Shown: positions 55,447-64,000, counted from the stretch's first letter. The stretch: DNA of 64,000 nucleotides from an uncultured Prevotella sp. (GCA_900770395.1 CAAGKM010000024.1:62001-126000); one strand, 5' to 3'. Program-made: numbers and translations. The notes: generated by a model not told the origin, from the sequence alone.

Positions 55447-55493
55447 GGTGCAAAGATAATGCTTTTTTCGCAGAAAATGAGTATTTTTGCACC
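55447..55493. promoter_or_regulatory. Back-to-back porQ and tonB promoter region
   Basis: TATCTTTG on the minus strand (55458-55451) serves porQ and TATTTTTG on the plus strand (55482-55489) serves tonB. Both sit inside an inverted repeat, GGTGCAAA (55447-55454) and TTTGCACC (55486-55493). Neither has a clear TTG at -33, so use of both is likely but not certain. Confidence 0.5.
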
Positions 55494-55545
55494 ATAAAAT
55501 GTATTTTTATTATTTAAAATAACGGAGAAACGATAAATTTATTTC

Positions 55546-56259
55546 GTGATGGAGACAAGAAAGACAAATAAAGCAGACATAGAGCAATACCGTCCGATGG
55601 CATTCCTCATCGGGTTTGTTGTTGCATTGTCGTTGCTGTTTGTCGCACTTGAGTTCTCATATATTATTATTGATGATGACACTGCGGACGACTCTGATAA
55701 TGACTTCATTGAGGAACTTGAGATACAGCCTGTGATGCCTGTGCAGAACATGGTGGCACTGAAAGAAAAGAGCAGCGAGGCGCAGAGTGAGAAGATTGTA
55801 GTGGCTGAGGACAACACGGCTGTGCCGGATGAAACGGTAAAAGACCCGTCGGCAGGCAGCGGCGGAGAGGATGCCGGAGAGGAGACTGCTCAAGAGACAG
55901 CTCCCGAGACGGCTGTGTCGCCAATAGCAGTTGACAAAGACAATCCGCTCAATTTCCATGTCATGGAGGAACTGCCTCAATTTCCTGGCGGCGCGGTGGA
56001 GATGATGAAGTGGCTCACCAAAAATCTGAAATATCCAGAGGGTGCCCAGCGCAGAAAGAAACAGGGCAGAGTAGTGGTGCAGTTCGACATCAACACCAAC
56101 GGCAAGGTAAGTGACATAAAAATAATAAAATCCATAGATCCTCAGCTCGACCGCGAGGCACTGCGGGTGATAAGAATGATGCCCGAATGGAAACCAGGCA
56201 TGCAAAACGACAAGCCCTGCCGCACCAGAGTGGTGGTGCCAGTGTGGTTTAGGCTGTAG
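55546..56259 (+). CDS. TonB family energy transducer
   Basis: A 237-residue protein. A cytoplasmic start of about 18 residues is followed by one membrane helix (MAFLIGFVVALSLLFVALEF, about 17-36). Then comes an acidic/Ala/Glu-rich periplasmic linker in place of the usual Pro-rich one (EEDAGEETAQETAPE region). A C-terminal TonB domain spans about 140-237: QFPGGAVEMMKWL, NLKYPEGAQRRKKQGRVVVQF, and MPEWKPGMQNDKPCRTRVVVPVWF. It passes proton-motive energy to TonB-dependent outer-membrane transporters. The genes that follow, a prenyl synthetase and tatD, are functionally unrelated. Confidence 0.92.
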   Translation: MMETRKTNKADIEQYRPMAFLIGFVVALSLLFVALEFSYIIIDDDTADDSDNDFIEELEIQPVMPVQNMVALKEKSSEAQSEKIVVAEDNTAVPDETVKDPSAGSGGEDAGEETAQETAPETAVSPIAVDKDNPLNFHVMEELPQFPGGAVEMMKWLTKNLKYPEGAQRRKKQGRVVVQFDINTNGKVSDIKIIKSIDPQLDREALRVIRMMPEWKPGMQNDKPCRTRVVVPVWFRL

Positions 56260-56314
56260 GGTAAGAATTATAGGATTTATAAAAAGAGGCAATAACATAT
56301 AGAAATAAATATTT

Positions 56315-57286
56315 ATGAAAGTAGATGAGATTTTAACGGCAGTTGAGGAGTTTATCGCCCGTCTGCCTTACGACCGTAAACCAGAGTCAATTTACGAGCC
56401 GATAAAGTACGTGCTCTCAATAGGTGGCAAACGCATCCGCCCTGTGCTGATGCTCCTTGCATACAATATGTATAAGGATGACCCGAAGCGCATACTGATG
56501 CAGGCTTGTGCCTTGGAGACTTATCATAACTACACGCTGCTGCACGACGATCTGATGGACAATGCCGACGTGCGCCGTGGAATGCCGACAGTACACAAGA
56601 AGTGGAATGCCAACACGGCAATCCTCTCGGGTGACTCAATGCTTGTTATGGCTTATCAGCGCATGGCGCAGTGTCCGCAGGATAAGCTGAAACCCGTTAT
56701 TGAGCTGTTCACTGAGACTGCTCTCGAGATTGGCGAGGGACAGCAGTATGACATGGATTTTGAGACACGCAACGATGTCACCGAGGAAGAGTATATCGAG
56801 ATGATACGCCTGAAGACAAGCGTGCTTCTCGCATGTGCCACAAAGATTGGAGCCATTATGGCGGGTGCTCCCGAGAGCGACCAGGGCAATCTCTATAATT
56901 TTGGTGAGCAGATAGGCTTGGCGTTCCAACTGCAGGACGACCTGCTCGATGTCTACGGTGACCCTAAAGTGTTCGGAAAGGCTATCGGCGGCGACATTAC
57001 TTGCAACAAGAAGACTTTCATGCTCATCAACGCCTTCAACCGTGCCGATGACAGACAGCGTGCTGAGCTGGAGAAATGGGTTGGCGCCACCGATTTCGAC
57101 CGCAATGAGAAGATTGCAGCCGTCACGAAAATCTACGACGAGATAGGCATCCGCGCTCTCTGCGAGGAAAAGATAGAGTATTATTTCAATCAGGCAAGAA
57201 CTTATCTCGACGCCGTCTGCGTGGCAGACGGGAAGAAGCTTGAGCTGATGGAATACGCCGACCGTCTGATGAAAAGAAATAAATAA
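56315..57286 (+). CDS. Polyprenyl (farnesyl/geranylgeranyl-type) diphosphate synthase
   Basis: A trans-prenyltransferase of 323 residues that condenses isopentenyl diphosphate units. The first aspartate-rich motif is DDLMD (78-82) within LLHDDLMDNADVRRGMPT and the second is DDLLD within FQLQDDLLDVYGDPKVFGK. GGKRIRP (37-43) binds diphosphate. The residues before the first motif (ALETYHNYTLL) suggest a short- to medium-chain product, but chain length cannot be fixed by reading alone. It follows tonB by 55 bases and precedes tatD by 3. Confidence 0.9.
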   Translation: MKVDEILTAVEEFIARLPYDRKPESIYEPIKYVLSIGGKRIRPVLMLLAYNMYKDDPKRILMQACALETYHNYTLLHDDLMDNADVRRGMPTVHKKWNANTAILSGDSMLVMAYQRMAQCPQDKLKPVIELFTETALEIGEGQQYDMDFETRNDVTEEEYIEMIRLKTSVLLACATKIGAIMAGAPESDQGNLYNFGEQIGLAFQLQDDLLDVYGDPKVFGKAIGGDITCNKKTFMLINAFNRADDRQRAELEKWVGATDFDRNEKIAAVTKIYDEIGIRALCEEKIEYYFNQARTYLDAVCVADGKKLELMEYADRLMKRNK

Positions 57287-57289
57287 GGT

Positions 57290-58093
57290 ATGATAATTGA
57301 CACTCATACGCATCTCGACGGCGAGGAATTTGCGGATGACATTGACCTCGTGGTCGGGCGTGCCAAGGAGGCTGGTGTTGGCAAGGTGTTCGTGCCTGCC
57401 ATACATCTGCCGTCAGTAAATACTGTGCTTGACACCTGCCGCCGTTATCCAGGATTTGCTTGTCCGATGATTGGTTTGCATCCTGAGGAAGTGAGGGAAG
57501 ACTGGAGCAGTGTGCTCGATGCCATGCAGGAGACTCTCAATAAGAAATTGTCACAGTCAGATGCGGAAAATCCCCGTTTCATCGCTATTGGCGAGGTTGG
57601 GCTTGACTATTATTGGAGCCGTGAGTTTGCCGAGGAGCAGCTGCAGGCATTTGAGCGGCAGATACAATGGTCGGTGGAGACACGTCTGCCGCTTATGATT
57701 CACTGCCGCAAGGCACAGGCTGAGATGGTGAGGCTTATGAAACAATACCAGAAAGACCTGCCGGGAGGAGTGTTTCACTGTTTCACGGGCAATGAGAAAG
57801 AGGCGGCCGAGCTGCTGCAATTCCAAAATTTCAGTCTTGGCATCGGTGGTGTGCTGACATTTAAGAAAAGCCATCTGCCTGAGGTTGTGAGAACAATACC
57901 GCTCGACCGTATAGTGCTTGAGACCGACAGTCCCTATATGGCTCCTGTGCCTCACCGTGGCAAGCGCAATGAGAGTGCCTTTGTGGCTTGTGTGATGCAG
58001 CGTCTTGCCGAGGCGCTGGAAATGCCAGAGGAAAAGATTGCGGAACAGACCACAGCCAACGCGTTAAGAATATTTCCTTTGGCTAAAGAGTGA
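57290..58093 (+). CDS. TatD family metal-dependent hydrolase
   Basis: A 267-residue TIM-barrel protein of the TatD DNase group. Metal ligands are seen as H6 and H8 in IDTHTHLDG, the glutamate in GEVGLDYYW, and histidines in MIHCRKA and FHCFTGN. The final ETDSPYMAPVPHRGKRNE motif is diagnostic. Members are 3'-5' exonucleases or phosphodiesterases. It starts three bases after the prenyl synthase stop and is co-transcribed with it. Confidence 0.94.
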   Translation: MIIDTHTHLDGEEFADDIDLVVGRAKEAGVGKVFVPAIHLPSVNTVLDTCRRYPGFACPMIGLHPEEVREDWSSVLDAMQETLNKKLSQSDAENPRFIAIGEVGLDYYWSREFAEEQLQAFERQIQWSVETRLPLMIHCRKAQAEMVRLMKQYQKDLPGGVFHCFTGNEKEAAELLQFQNFSLGIGGVLTFKKSHLPEVVRTIPLDRIVLETDSPYMAPVPHRGKRNESAFVACVMQRLAEALEMPEEKIAEQTTANALRIFPLAKE

Positions 58094-58167
58094 TATTGGC
58101 TCTGTTTGGGCTTATCTGGCTCATAAAATGATTCTTTATTATTATTTCCGACTAAATTTTAACTAAC

Positions 58168-60573
58168 ATGAATAAAAAACTATTATTATCAACACTCATT
58201 ATCGCTCTGCCGTTCACCGCAACGGCGCAGCGTGAGCGAAAACTATTAGACACCGACTGGCAGTTTGCCTTCGGTAATGCCGCAAGTCCTGAGAAGGACT
58301 ATGGTTGCGGCACCGAGTATTTCACCTCAATAACAAAGGCAAACTCGATTCATAACATCGGACCTTATTCTCTGAAGTTCGACGCCTCAGGCTGGAAACG
58401 GGTCAACTTGCCGTTTGACTTTGTCGTCGACCTGCCCTTTGCGGCTGAGGCAAGTCACAGTCATGGCTATAAGACCGTAGGTTTCAAGTATCCCGAGACA
58501 AGTGTGGGATGGTACCGCAAGACTTTCGCTGTGGATGCGTCTGACAGGGGAAAACACTTTGAAATCACTTTCGACGGCATTTTCCGTGACGCGCAAATTT
58601 GGGTAAATGGCTTTTATGCCGGAGGTAATCCCAGCGGCTACGTGTCGCAGACATTCGACATCACCGACTACATCAATTTTGGAGGCGACAATCTTGTGTG
58701 TGTGCGTTCCGATGCGTCAATAGAGGAAGGCTGGTTCTATGAGGGCGGAGGCATCTACCGTCATGTGTGGCTCAATGTAACTAATCCTGTGCATATCGCT
58801 GAGAACGGCATATTTGTACGTCCGTCACTAAACAGTGATTTTACCAATGCGCAAATCGACATAACCGCAACGGTGGAGAACTCCTTACATGAGGACATCT
58901 TTTCTTCTTCTGAGCATGGAGGGTATTTGATACGATATTTCGTGCTTGATGCCAATGGCAAGGAAGTTGCGAGGACTGGCGACCGTTACTTTGAGGCTGA
59001 GGCAAAAGCCCATGGTACAATGGAGCATAACCTGTATAAGCTGGCTGTAAGAAATCCTCATCTGTGGAGCGTTGATACTCCCTATTTGTATGTTTTAAGG
59101 GTGGAGTTGCTCCACAATGGCAAGGTGGTTGACACCAAGGACACTAAGTTTGGAATACGAAAAGTGGAGTTTGATGCCGACCGTGGACTGCTGCTCAACG
59201 GTAAGCATTTGAAAATAAAGGGTGTTAATATGCATCAGGACCATGCGGGAGTGGGAGCGGGAATGAGCGATGCCCTGCAGGTGTACCGTATAAAGAAACT
59301 CAAGGAGTTTGGATGTAATGCCTACCGCTCGAGCCACAACCCAATGACTCCAGCAATGCTTGATGTGTGCGACAGTCTTGGCATGCTTGTGATCGACGAG
59401 AACCGTTTTGCGGGTATCAATGATTACCAGATAGGACAGCTCCGCGATATGATTATTCGCGACCGCAACCACCCAAGCGTGATACTTTGGAGTGTTGCCA
59501 ACGAGGAGTGGGGCATAGAGTGGGATGAGAAGGGAGAGCGCATAGCTGCCACCATGCGTGACTATTGTCACCGTTTTGACCCTACACGGCCGATGACTGC
59601 AGCCACCAGCGGAGGACCGAATGTCCTTGTGCCAGTGGATGTTGCAGGCTATAACTACATCTTGCAGAACCCCGTGGAGGAGCATCGTGCCAGATATCCG
59701 CAACGCAAGGCATACGGCAGTGAGGAGACATCGGGTTGTGGTACACGTGGCGTTTATTTTGATGAGCCTGGCACTGGCCGTATGGTGGCGCACAACCGCC
59801 GCAAAAACGGTCCTGACAGCCTTTATAACTGTATTGAGCGCGGTTGGAAATTCTATGCCTCGCGTGATTATCTCGCCGGATGTTTCTTCTGGACAGGCTT
59901 TGATTATCGTGGTGAGCCTAATCCGATGAAGTTCCCTGCCACTGGCTCGGAGTTTGGTATTCTCGATTATTGCGGTTTTCCAAAGGATGAGGCATACTAT
60001 CTCAAGTCGTGGTGGACTGAGGAGCCTGTGCTACACATCCTGCCTCACTGGAATCTCGCAGGACATGAGGGAGAGACAATCGACATGTGGGTTTACAGCA
60101 ACTGTGATGAAGTGGAGCTTGTGGTAAACGGCAAGAACATGGGCAGAAAGGCAATGCCTGAGAACGGTCATCTGGCATGGAATGTGGTCTACCGTCCCGG
60201 CATGGTGAAAGCCAACGGCTATAAGCGAGGCAAGCGCATACTCACTCAGACTCTCTCCACTACCGGCAATGCTGAAAAAATTGATATAAAGGAGTTCCGC
60301 CATACAGATGCCCACGGACTGAGCACCATCGTCTATGACATCACCCTGCTTGACAGGAAAAACCGTTTTGTTCCCACGGCATGCAACGAGCTTACCATCA
60401 TAGCTGCCGACAATACCACAATAGTCGGAGTTGGTAATGGTGATCCTGCCTTCCAGGCTGTGGAACGTCCTGCAAACGGCGAGAAAACTTTCAGGGTGAA
60501 GGCATTCAACGGACATGCGCAAGTGATAGTGGAGAGTCGCGAGGGAATGCCTAAAGCCGTGATTGAGATGTGA
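58168..60573 (+). CDS. Secreted beta-galactosidase, GH2
   Basis: An 801-residue exported glycoside hydrolase. Signal peptide 1-20 (FTATAQ). Order: jelly-roll sugar-binding domain (about 25-205, with FDGIFRDAQIWVNG and GGGIYRHVWL), an Ig-like domain (to about 320), a TIM barrel (about 320-610), then Ig-like domains of the DUF4982 kind (HWNLAGHEGETIDMWVYSNCDEVEL). The acid/base is E446 in ANEEWG and the nucleophile E519 in YGSEE. SSHNP and FFWTGFDYRGEP complete the GH2 pattern. Beta-galactosidase is the likeliest activity. It may yield galactose for the gal genes at 28-32 kb. Confidence 0.9.
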   Translation: MNKKLLLSTLIIALPFTATAQRERKLLDTDWQFAFGNAASPEKDYGCGTEYFTSITKANSIHNIGPYSLKFDASGWKRVNLPFDFVVDLPFAAEASHSHGYKTVGFKYPETSVGWYRKTFAVDASDRGKHFEITFDGIFRDAQIWVNGFYAGGNPSGYVSQTFDITDYINFGGDNLVCVRSDASIEEGWFYEGGGIYRHVWLNVTNPVHIAENGIFVRPSLNSDFTNAQIDITATVENSLHEDIFSSSEHGGYLIRYFVLDANGKEVARTGDRYFEAEAKAHGTMEHNLYKLAVRNPHLWSVDTPYLYVLRVELLHNGKVVDTKDTKFGIRKVEFDADRGLLLNGKHLKIKGVNMHQDHAGVGAGMSDALQVYRIKKLKEFGCNAYRSSHNPMTPAMLDVCDSLGMLVIDENRFAGINDYQIGQLRDMIIRDRNHPSVILWSVANEEWGIEWDEKGERIAATMRDYCHRFDPTRPMTAATSGGPNVLVPVDVAGYNYILQNPVEEHRARYPQRKAYGSEETSGCGTRGVYFDEPGTGRMVAHNRRKNGPDSLYNCIERGWKFYASRDYLAGCFFWTGFDYRGEPNPMKFPATGSEFGILDYCGFPKDEAYYLKSWWTEEPVLHILPHWNLAGHEGETIDMWVYSNCDEVELVVNGKNMGRKAMPENGHLAWNVVYRPGMVKANGYKRGKRILTQTLSTTGNAEKIDIKEFRHTDAHGLSTIVYDITLLDRKNRFVPTACNELTIIAADNTTIVGVGNGDPAFQAVERPANGEKTFRVKAFNGHAQVIVESREGMPKAVIEM

Positions 60574-60728
60574 TGGTTAGTAATGTTTAAAAATATCTTT
60601 ACAATAAGTCTCTGGAGAATCGTGTAAAATCATCCAAACGCTTTCCCAGTCGAAAAAACGCCAGCATTTTGATTTTTGCAAATTATTGTAAATCAACGTT
60701 TTGTGATTTGCGGCGTTTCTATGCATTT

Positions 60729-60857
60729 GTAACACTTAACTGTTTCTGTAGAAACACTTAACTATTTCTTCTGAAACACTTAAGTCTTTACCTCAAGAAC
60801 GCTTAAGTGTTTCGGCGGAAACAGTTAAGCGTTCCTTTTAAAATCGTTAAGTGTTTC
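60729..60857. repeat. Cluster of direct and inverted GAAACACTTAA(C/G) units
   Basis: Plus-orientation units at 60729-60740 (GTAACACTTAAC), 60751-60762, 60773-60784 and 60818-60829 (GAAACAGTTAAG). Inverted units at 60736-60746 (TTAACTGTTTC), 60802-60813 (CTTAAGTGTTTC) and 60846-60857 (GTTAAGTGTTTC). Units are about 22 bases apart in the left half and overlap head to head, so many hairpins are possible. Confidence 0.8.
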
Positions 60858-61027
60858 AAGATCTTCACTTCGCTCATGCTTAAATAGCGTATAAACATCC
60901 ATTCTTCTTTTCTAAAACGCACAAAATTCCATACAGAAATTTTGCATAATTATTTTTACAGATTTTATCTGCGTGCACCTCTCTATTTCTTAAAAATAAT
61001 TAACCAAGCGGCATTTCCCTGCTGATT

Positions 61028-61059
61028 ATTGCGCTGTTACGATAAAAAGTGGTAACTTT
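61028..61059 (+). promoter_or_regulatory. Promoter of the GH28 pair
   Basis: TTG at 61028-61030, a 21-base spacer, TAACTTTG at 61052-61059, giving a leader of about 35 bases before the ATG at 61103. An in-frame ATG at 61049 lies inside the -7 box and is rejected as a start. Confidence 0.7.
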
Positions 61060-61102
61060 GCAGACAGAACAAACAAAACTAATTAAAAACAAATTAAAAC
61101 AA

Positions 61103-62503
61103 ATGAAGAAGTATTTTAATCTACTGCTTCTGTGTGTATTGTTCCCTGCAGTGGCTTTTGCCGCCGATAATGCGTGGAACACCACATACAGGCAGATTGA
61201 GCAGAGCATCAAACAACCGGAGTTTAAGGACAAGGTGTACACCATCACCAAGTATGGCGCAAGCACCAAAGCCACGGCTGCAAAGAACCAGAAGGCAATC
61301 AACAAGGCTATTGCCGCATGCAGCAAGGATGGCGGCGGCAAGGTGGTGGTGCCTGCCGGAACGTGGAACACGGGAGCGATAACGCTGAAGAGCAACGTAA
61401 ACCTTGTGGTGAGCAAGGGTGCGGAGCTGATTTTCGCTTTCGACCGTGATCTTTATCCATTGGTTTACACCCGCTGGGAAGGTCTTGACGTGATGAACTA
61501 TCAGCCTTGCATCTATGCCATTGACTGCGAGAACATCGGTCTCACAGGCGAGGGCATCGTAAACGGTAACGGCAGCAATGAGCGCTGGTGGTACATGAAG
61601 GGCAACAAGCACCACGGCTATAAGGAGGGTGTCGACGAGTGGCAGGGCACTGCCAAGGTGGGCACACGTGCCGAGCTGCTTAAGATGAGCGACAACCAGG
61701 TGCCAGTGGCTGAGCGTGTGTTTGGCAAGGGCAAGGGACTGCGTCCGCAGTTAGTTAACTTTGTGCGTTGCAACAATGTGCTGATTGAGGGCGTTGAGCT
61801 GCTGAACTCACCGTTTTGGGTGATGCATCCTCTGCTGTGTAAGAATGTTATTGTTAGAAACGTAAAGGTGTTTAATGAGGGTCCTAACGGCGACGGTTGC
61901 GACCCTGAGTCGTGCGAGAACGTGCTCATTGAGGGCTGCACCTTCCACACCGGCGACGACTGTATAGCCCTTAAGAGCGGACGCAATGCCGACGGTTTGA
62001 AGGCTAACATTCCTTGCAAGAACGTGATTGTGCGCAAGTGCGTGATGGAGGATGGTCACGGTGGAGTGGTGCTTGGCAGTGAAATCTCTGGCGGTTGCGA
62101 CAACATCTTTGCAGAGGACTGCAAGATGGACTCTCCAAACCTCGACCGCGTGCTTCGCATAAAGACCAACACCTGCCGTGGCGGCATTATCCAGAATGTG
62201 TATATGCGCAACATTGAGGTGGGGCAGTGTGCCGAGGCTGTGATGCGCATCAACCTTGTGTATGAGCCAAACGAGATTGCCGAGCGCGGACACATTCCTA
62301 CCGTGCGCAACATATACATGGAGAATGTCACCTGCCAGAAGTCGAAGCACGCCGTGCTCATCAACGGACTTGACGAGGAGGACCGTGTGTACAACGTTCA
62401 TGTTAGGAACTGCACCTTCAACGGACTAAAGGCAGACCCGATAAAGGCTACAGGCAAGAGCCACGACATTTATTTTGAGAACATAACGACCAACTGGAAG
62501 TAA
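61103..62503 (+). CDS. Secreted GH28 polygalacturonase-type glycoside hydrolase (copy 1)
   Basis: A 466-residue right-handed beta-helix enzyme of family GH28, which cleaves galacturonic acid bonds in pectin (endo, exo or rhamnogalacturonan type). Signal peptide ends near AVAFA. The family's catalytic aspartates are in GPNGDGCDPESC and HTGDDCIALKSG, followed by GHGGVVLGSE and RIKT. I start it at 61103 to keep the signal peptide at the N-terminus. It is 34 bases upstream of a close paralogue. No SusC/SusD pair is in the window. The precise bond cut cannot be told from sequence. Confidence 0.92.
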   Translation: MKKYFNLLLLCVLFPAVAFAADNAWNTTYRQIEQSIKQPEFKDKVYTITKYGASTKATAAKNQKAINKAIAACSKDGGGKVVVPAGTWNTGAITLKSNVNLVVSKGAELIFAFDRDLYPLVYTRWEGLDVMNYQPCIYAIDCENIGLTGEGIVNGNGSNERWWYMKGNKHHGYKEGVDEWQGTAKVGTRAELLKMSDNQVPVAERVFGKGKGLRPQLVNFVRCNNVLIEGVELLNSPFWVMHPLLCKNVIVRNVKVFNEGPNGDGCDPESCENVLIEGCTFHTGDDCIALKSGRNADGLKANIPCKNVIVRKCVMEDGHGGVVLGSEISGGCDNIFAEDCKMDSPNLDRVLRIKTNTCRGGIIQNVYMRNIEVGQCAEAVMRINLVYEPNEIAERGHIPTVRNIYMENVTCQKSKHAVLINGLDEEDRVYNVHVRNCTFNGLKADPIKATGKSHDIYFENITTNWK

Positions 62504-62537
62504 TTTTTAGTTTACACATTAATTATATTAAGAAGCG

Positions 62538-64000
62538 ATGAAGAAAATCAAGATTATGCTTGCAACGCTGTTGATGCCGTTGGCTATGTTCGCCGAGGGC
62601 TGGGACAACGAGCTGTACAAGCAAATAGAGAGCCGCATCGTGGCGCCGACATTTCCCGATGTCACTTTCGACATCACAAAATATGGCGCATCGCCAAAGG
62701 CATCGGCGGCAAAGAACCAGAAGGCAATCAACAAAGCCATTGAGCTCTGCTCGAAGAAAGGCGGCGGTAAGGTTGTGGTGCCTGCAGGAACGTTCATGAC
62801 AGGTGCCATAACATTGAAGAGCGGCGTTAACCTTGTGGTGGAGAAGGGGGCAGTGCTGAAGTTTGCCTTCGACTCAAGTCTCTATCCGTTGGTGTACACA
62901 CGCTGGGAGGGACTCGACTGCTACAACTATTCACCATGTATCTACTCAAACGGTGCGAAGAACATCGGCATCACCGGCGAGGGAACCATCGACGGCAACG
63001 GCAATAAGAAAACATTCTGGCAGTGGACAGGTGAGGCATGGTGGGGATATGACAAGAATAACCCTACGGAGCACAACAAGCGCCCTATGCCTGGCGACAG
63101 CATTGGAGCACGAGCCCGTCTGCAGATGATGTGCGAGGAGAATGTTCCTGTATCGAAGCGAATCTTCGGCAAGGGCACAGGCATGCGCCCGCAGCTGATG
63201 AACCTCGTAAACTCAGAGAACATCATAGTAGAGGGAGTGACCCTGCTCAACTCTCCGTTCTGGGTTATGCATCCTCTGTTCTCTAAGAATATAACAGTGC
63301 GTGGCGTGAAGGTGAACAACGACGGACCTAACGGTGACGGCTGCGACCCCGAGTCATGTGAGGATGTGCTGATTGAGAACTGTATGTTTAACACCGGTGA
63401 TGACTGTATCGCAATAAAGAGCGGACGTAATGGCGACGGCAGGCGCGACGGCCGCCCGAGCAAGAACATCATCGTGCGTGGCTGTCAGATGAAAAATGGT
63501 CACGGCGGTGTGGTGATTGGCAGCGAAATCTCGGCTGGATGCCGCAACGTGTTTGTTGAGAACTGCAGGATGGACTCTCCTAACCTTGACCGCATTCTAC
63601 GCATCAAGACCAACTCTTGCCGTGGCGGCGTGACCGAGAATGTGTATATGCGCAACGTCACTGTGGGGGTATGCAAAGAGTCTGTGCTCCGCATCAATCT
63701 CGACTATTGGCCAAAGGAGGTTGCTGAGCGTGGTCACAACCCGATTGTGCGCAATGTGTGGATGGAGAATGTCACATGCGAGAGGTCTAAGTACGGCGTG
63801 CAGCTCAACGGACTGAACGACGTGAGCAACATCTATGACATACATGTCAAAAACTGCCGATTCTACGGTGTGCAGGCAGACCCGGTGCTGCGTACAGGCA
63901 AGAGCCATAACCTTGACTTCGACAACCTTATCATCAACGGTAAGCTTGTGATGCTTGAAAAGCCTTACAAGACTTATAGCGAGTGGCTCACATACAGCGA
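62538..64000 (+). CDS. Secreted GH28 polygalacturonase-type glycoside hydrolase (copy 2, 3' end missing)
   Basis: Open from the ATG at 62538 to the last base of the window, at least 487 codons with no stop, so its 3' end is outside. Signal peptide MKKIKIMLATLLMPLAMFAEG. It aligns along its length with copy 1: SPKASAAKNQKAINKAIELC, YPLVYTRWEGLD, GPNGDGCDPESC, NTGDDCIAIKSG, GHGGVVIGSE, RIKT. It differs by an insert of about 20 residues after TGEGTIDGNGN (KKTFWQWTGEAWWGYDKNN region) and by a longer C-terminus. A local duplication followed by divergence, probably giving different pectin specificity. Confidence 0.92.
   Translation, partial: MKKIKIMLATLLMPLAMFAEGWDNELYKQIESRIVAPTFPDVTFDITKYGASPKASAAKNQKAINKAIELCSKKGGGKVVVPAGTFMTGAITLKSGVNLVVEKGAVLKFAFDSSLYPLVYTRWEGLDCYNYSPCIYSNGAKNIGITGEGTIDGNGNKKTFWQWTGEAWWGYDKNNPTEHNKRPMPGDSIGARARLQMMCEENVPVSKRIFGKGTGMRPQLMNLVNSENIIVEGVTLLNSPFWVMHPLFSKNITVRGVKVNNDGPNGDGCDPESCEDVLIENCMFNTGDDCIAIKSGRNGDGRRDGRPSKNIIVRGCQMKNGHGGVVIGSEISAGCRNVFVENCRMDSPNLDRILRIKTNSCRGGVTENVYMRNVTVGVCKESVLRINLDYWPKEVAERGHNPIVRNVWMENVTCERSKYGVQLNGLNDVSNIYDIHVKNCRFYGVQADPVLRTGKSHNLDFDNLIINGKLVMLEKPYKTYSEWLTYS

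Larger units (their letters stand above)
60574..61102. other. 529-base gap with repeats and the GH28 promoter
   Basis: Not coding. A first structured stretch has AAACGCC (60656-60662) pairing with GGCGTTT (60712-60718), and inside it GCAAAT (60678-60683) pairing with ATTTGC (60706-60711). Then comes the GAAACACTTAA repeat cluster (listed separately), an AT-rich stretch, and the promoter of the first GH28 gene. Confidence 0.7.

Noticed and set aside
60729..60857. CRISPR array
   Set aside because: Units are only about 12 bases, occur in both orientations, and spacers are short and irregular; no cas genes nearby.
61049..61102. Earlier start for the first GH28 gene at 61049
   Set aside because: It lies within the TAACTTTG promoter box and would place 18 polar residues before the signal peptide.

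Overview
The window reads as chromosomal DNA of a gut-type Bacteroidota, most likely order Bacteroidales and probably a Prevotella relative. Four things point there. Many gene starts carry the lineage's promoter form (TTG, about 20 bases, TAnnTTTG). HisB and ThrA are bifunctional fusions. A type IX secretion gene (porQ) follows its usual neighbour cmk. Arabinose genes are grouped with a Nudix-type AraR regulator. No tRNA gene, CRISPR array, transposase or phage gene was seen. The species is inference.

Layout. 1-12 kb is mostly housekeeping: the end of an RlmI-like methyltransferase, tilS, a small lipoprotein, lepA, a Crp/Fnr regulator, hisB, ilvE-trmB, a secreted SGNH/CE2-type esterase, a DUF3078 outer-membrane protein and a MATE exporter. 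11.9-24.0 kb is one long minus-strand pentose operon. It runs from a lipoprotein mutarotase through a Na+/sugar symporter, araR, araD, araA, an araB-like kinase and a GH51 arabinofuranosidase to transketolase, rpiB and a DUF1573 protein, so uptake, isomerisation, phosphorylation and entry to the pentose-phosphate pathway lie together. 24.2-28.1 kb is accessory: three hairpins, a two-gene secreted-protein unit (a vWA-like repeat protein and a protein with a T9SS-like tail), a 441-base gap with an elaborate RNA-like fold, and a small orphan protein. 28.3-32.0 kb is a galactose cluster (galM, MFS transporter, galK). 32.1-38.9 kb holds folC, RNase P RNA and a threonine operon (thrA, an apgM-type putative homoserine kinase, thrC). 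39.0-42.7 kb is metA, a U32 protease and a zinc-ribbon membrane lipoprotein.

42.8-51.6 kb is the most unusual part. Five tightly packed genes encode a triple zinc-ribbon protein, a membrane Ser/Thr kinase, a giant protein with four AAA+ modules of CbxX/CfqX type, a zinc-ribbon FHA protein and a PP2C phosphatase. Kinase, phosphopeptide reader and phosphatase around a multi-module ATPase make a complete phospho-signalling circuit, with no T6SS or T7SS genes beside it. I recognise no described system with this exact composition.

51.8-58.1 kb returns to core genes: an ABC-F ATPase, cmk and porQ, then divergently tonB, a polyprenyl synthetase and tatD. 58.2-64.0 kb is glycan degradation: a GH2 beta-galactosidase, an intergenic region full of inverted GAAACACTTAA-type repeats, and two tandem GH28 pectinase paralogues, the second cut by the window end.
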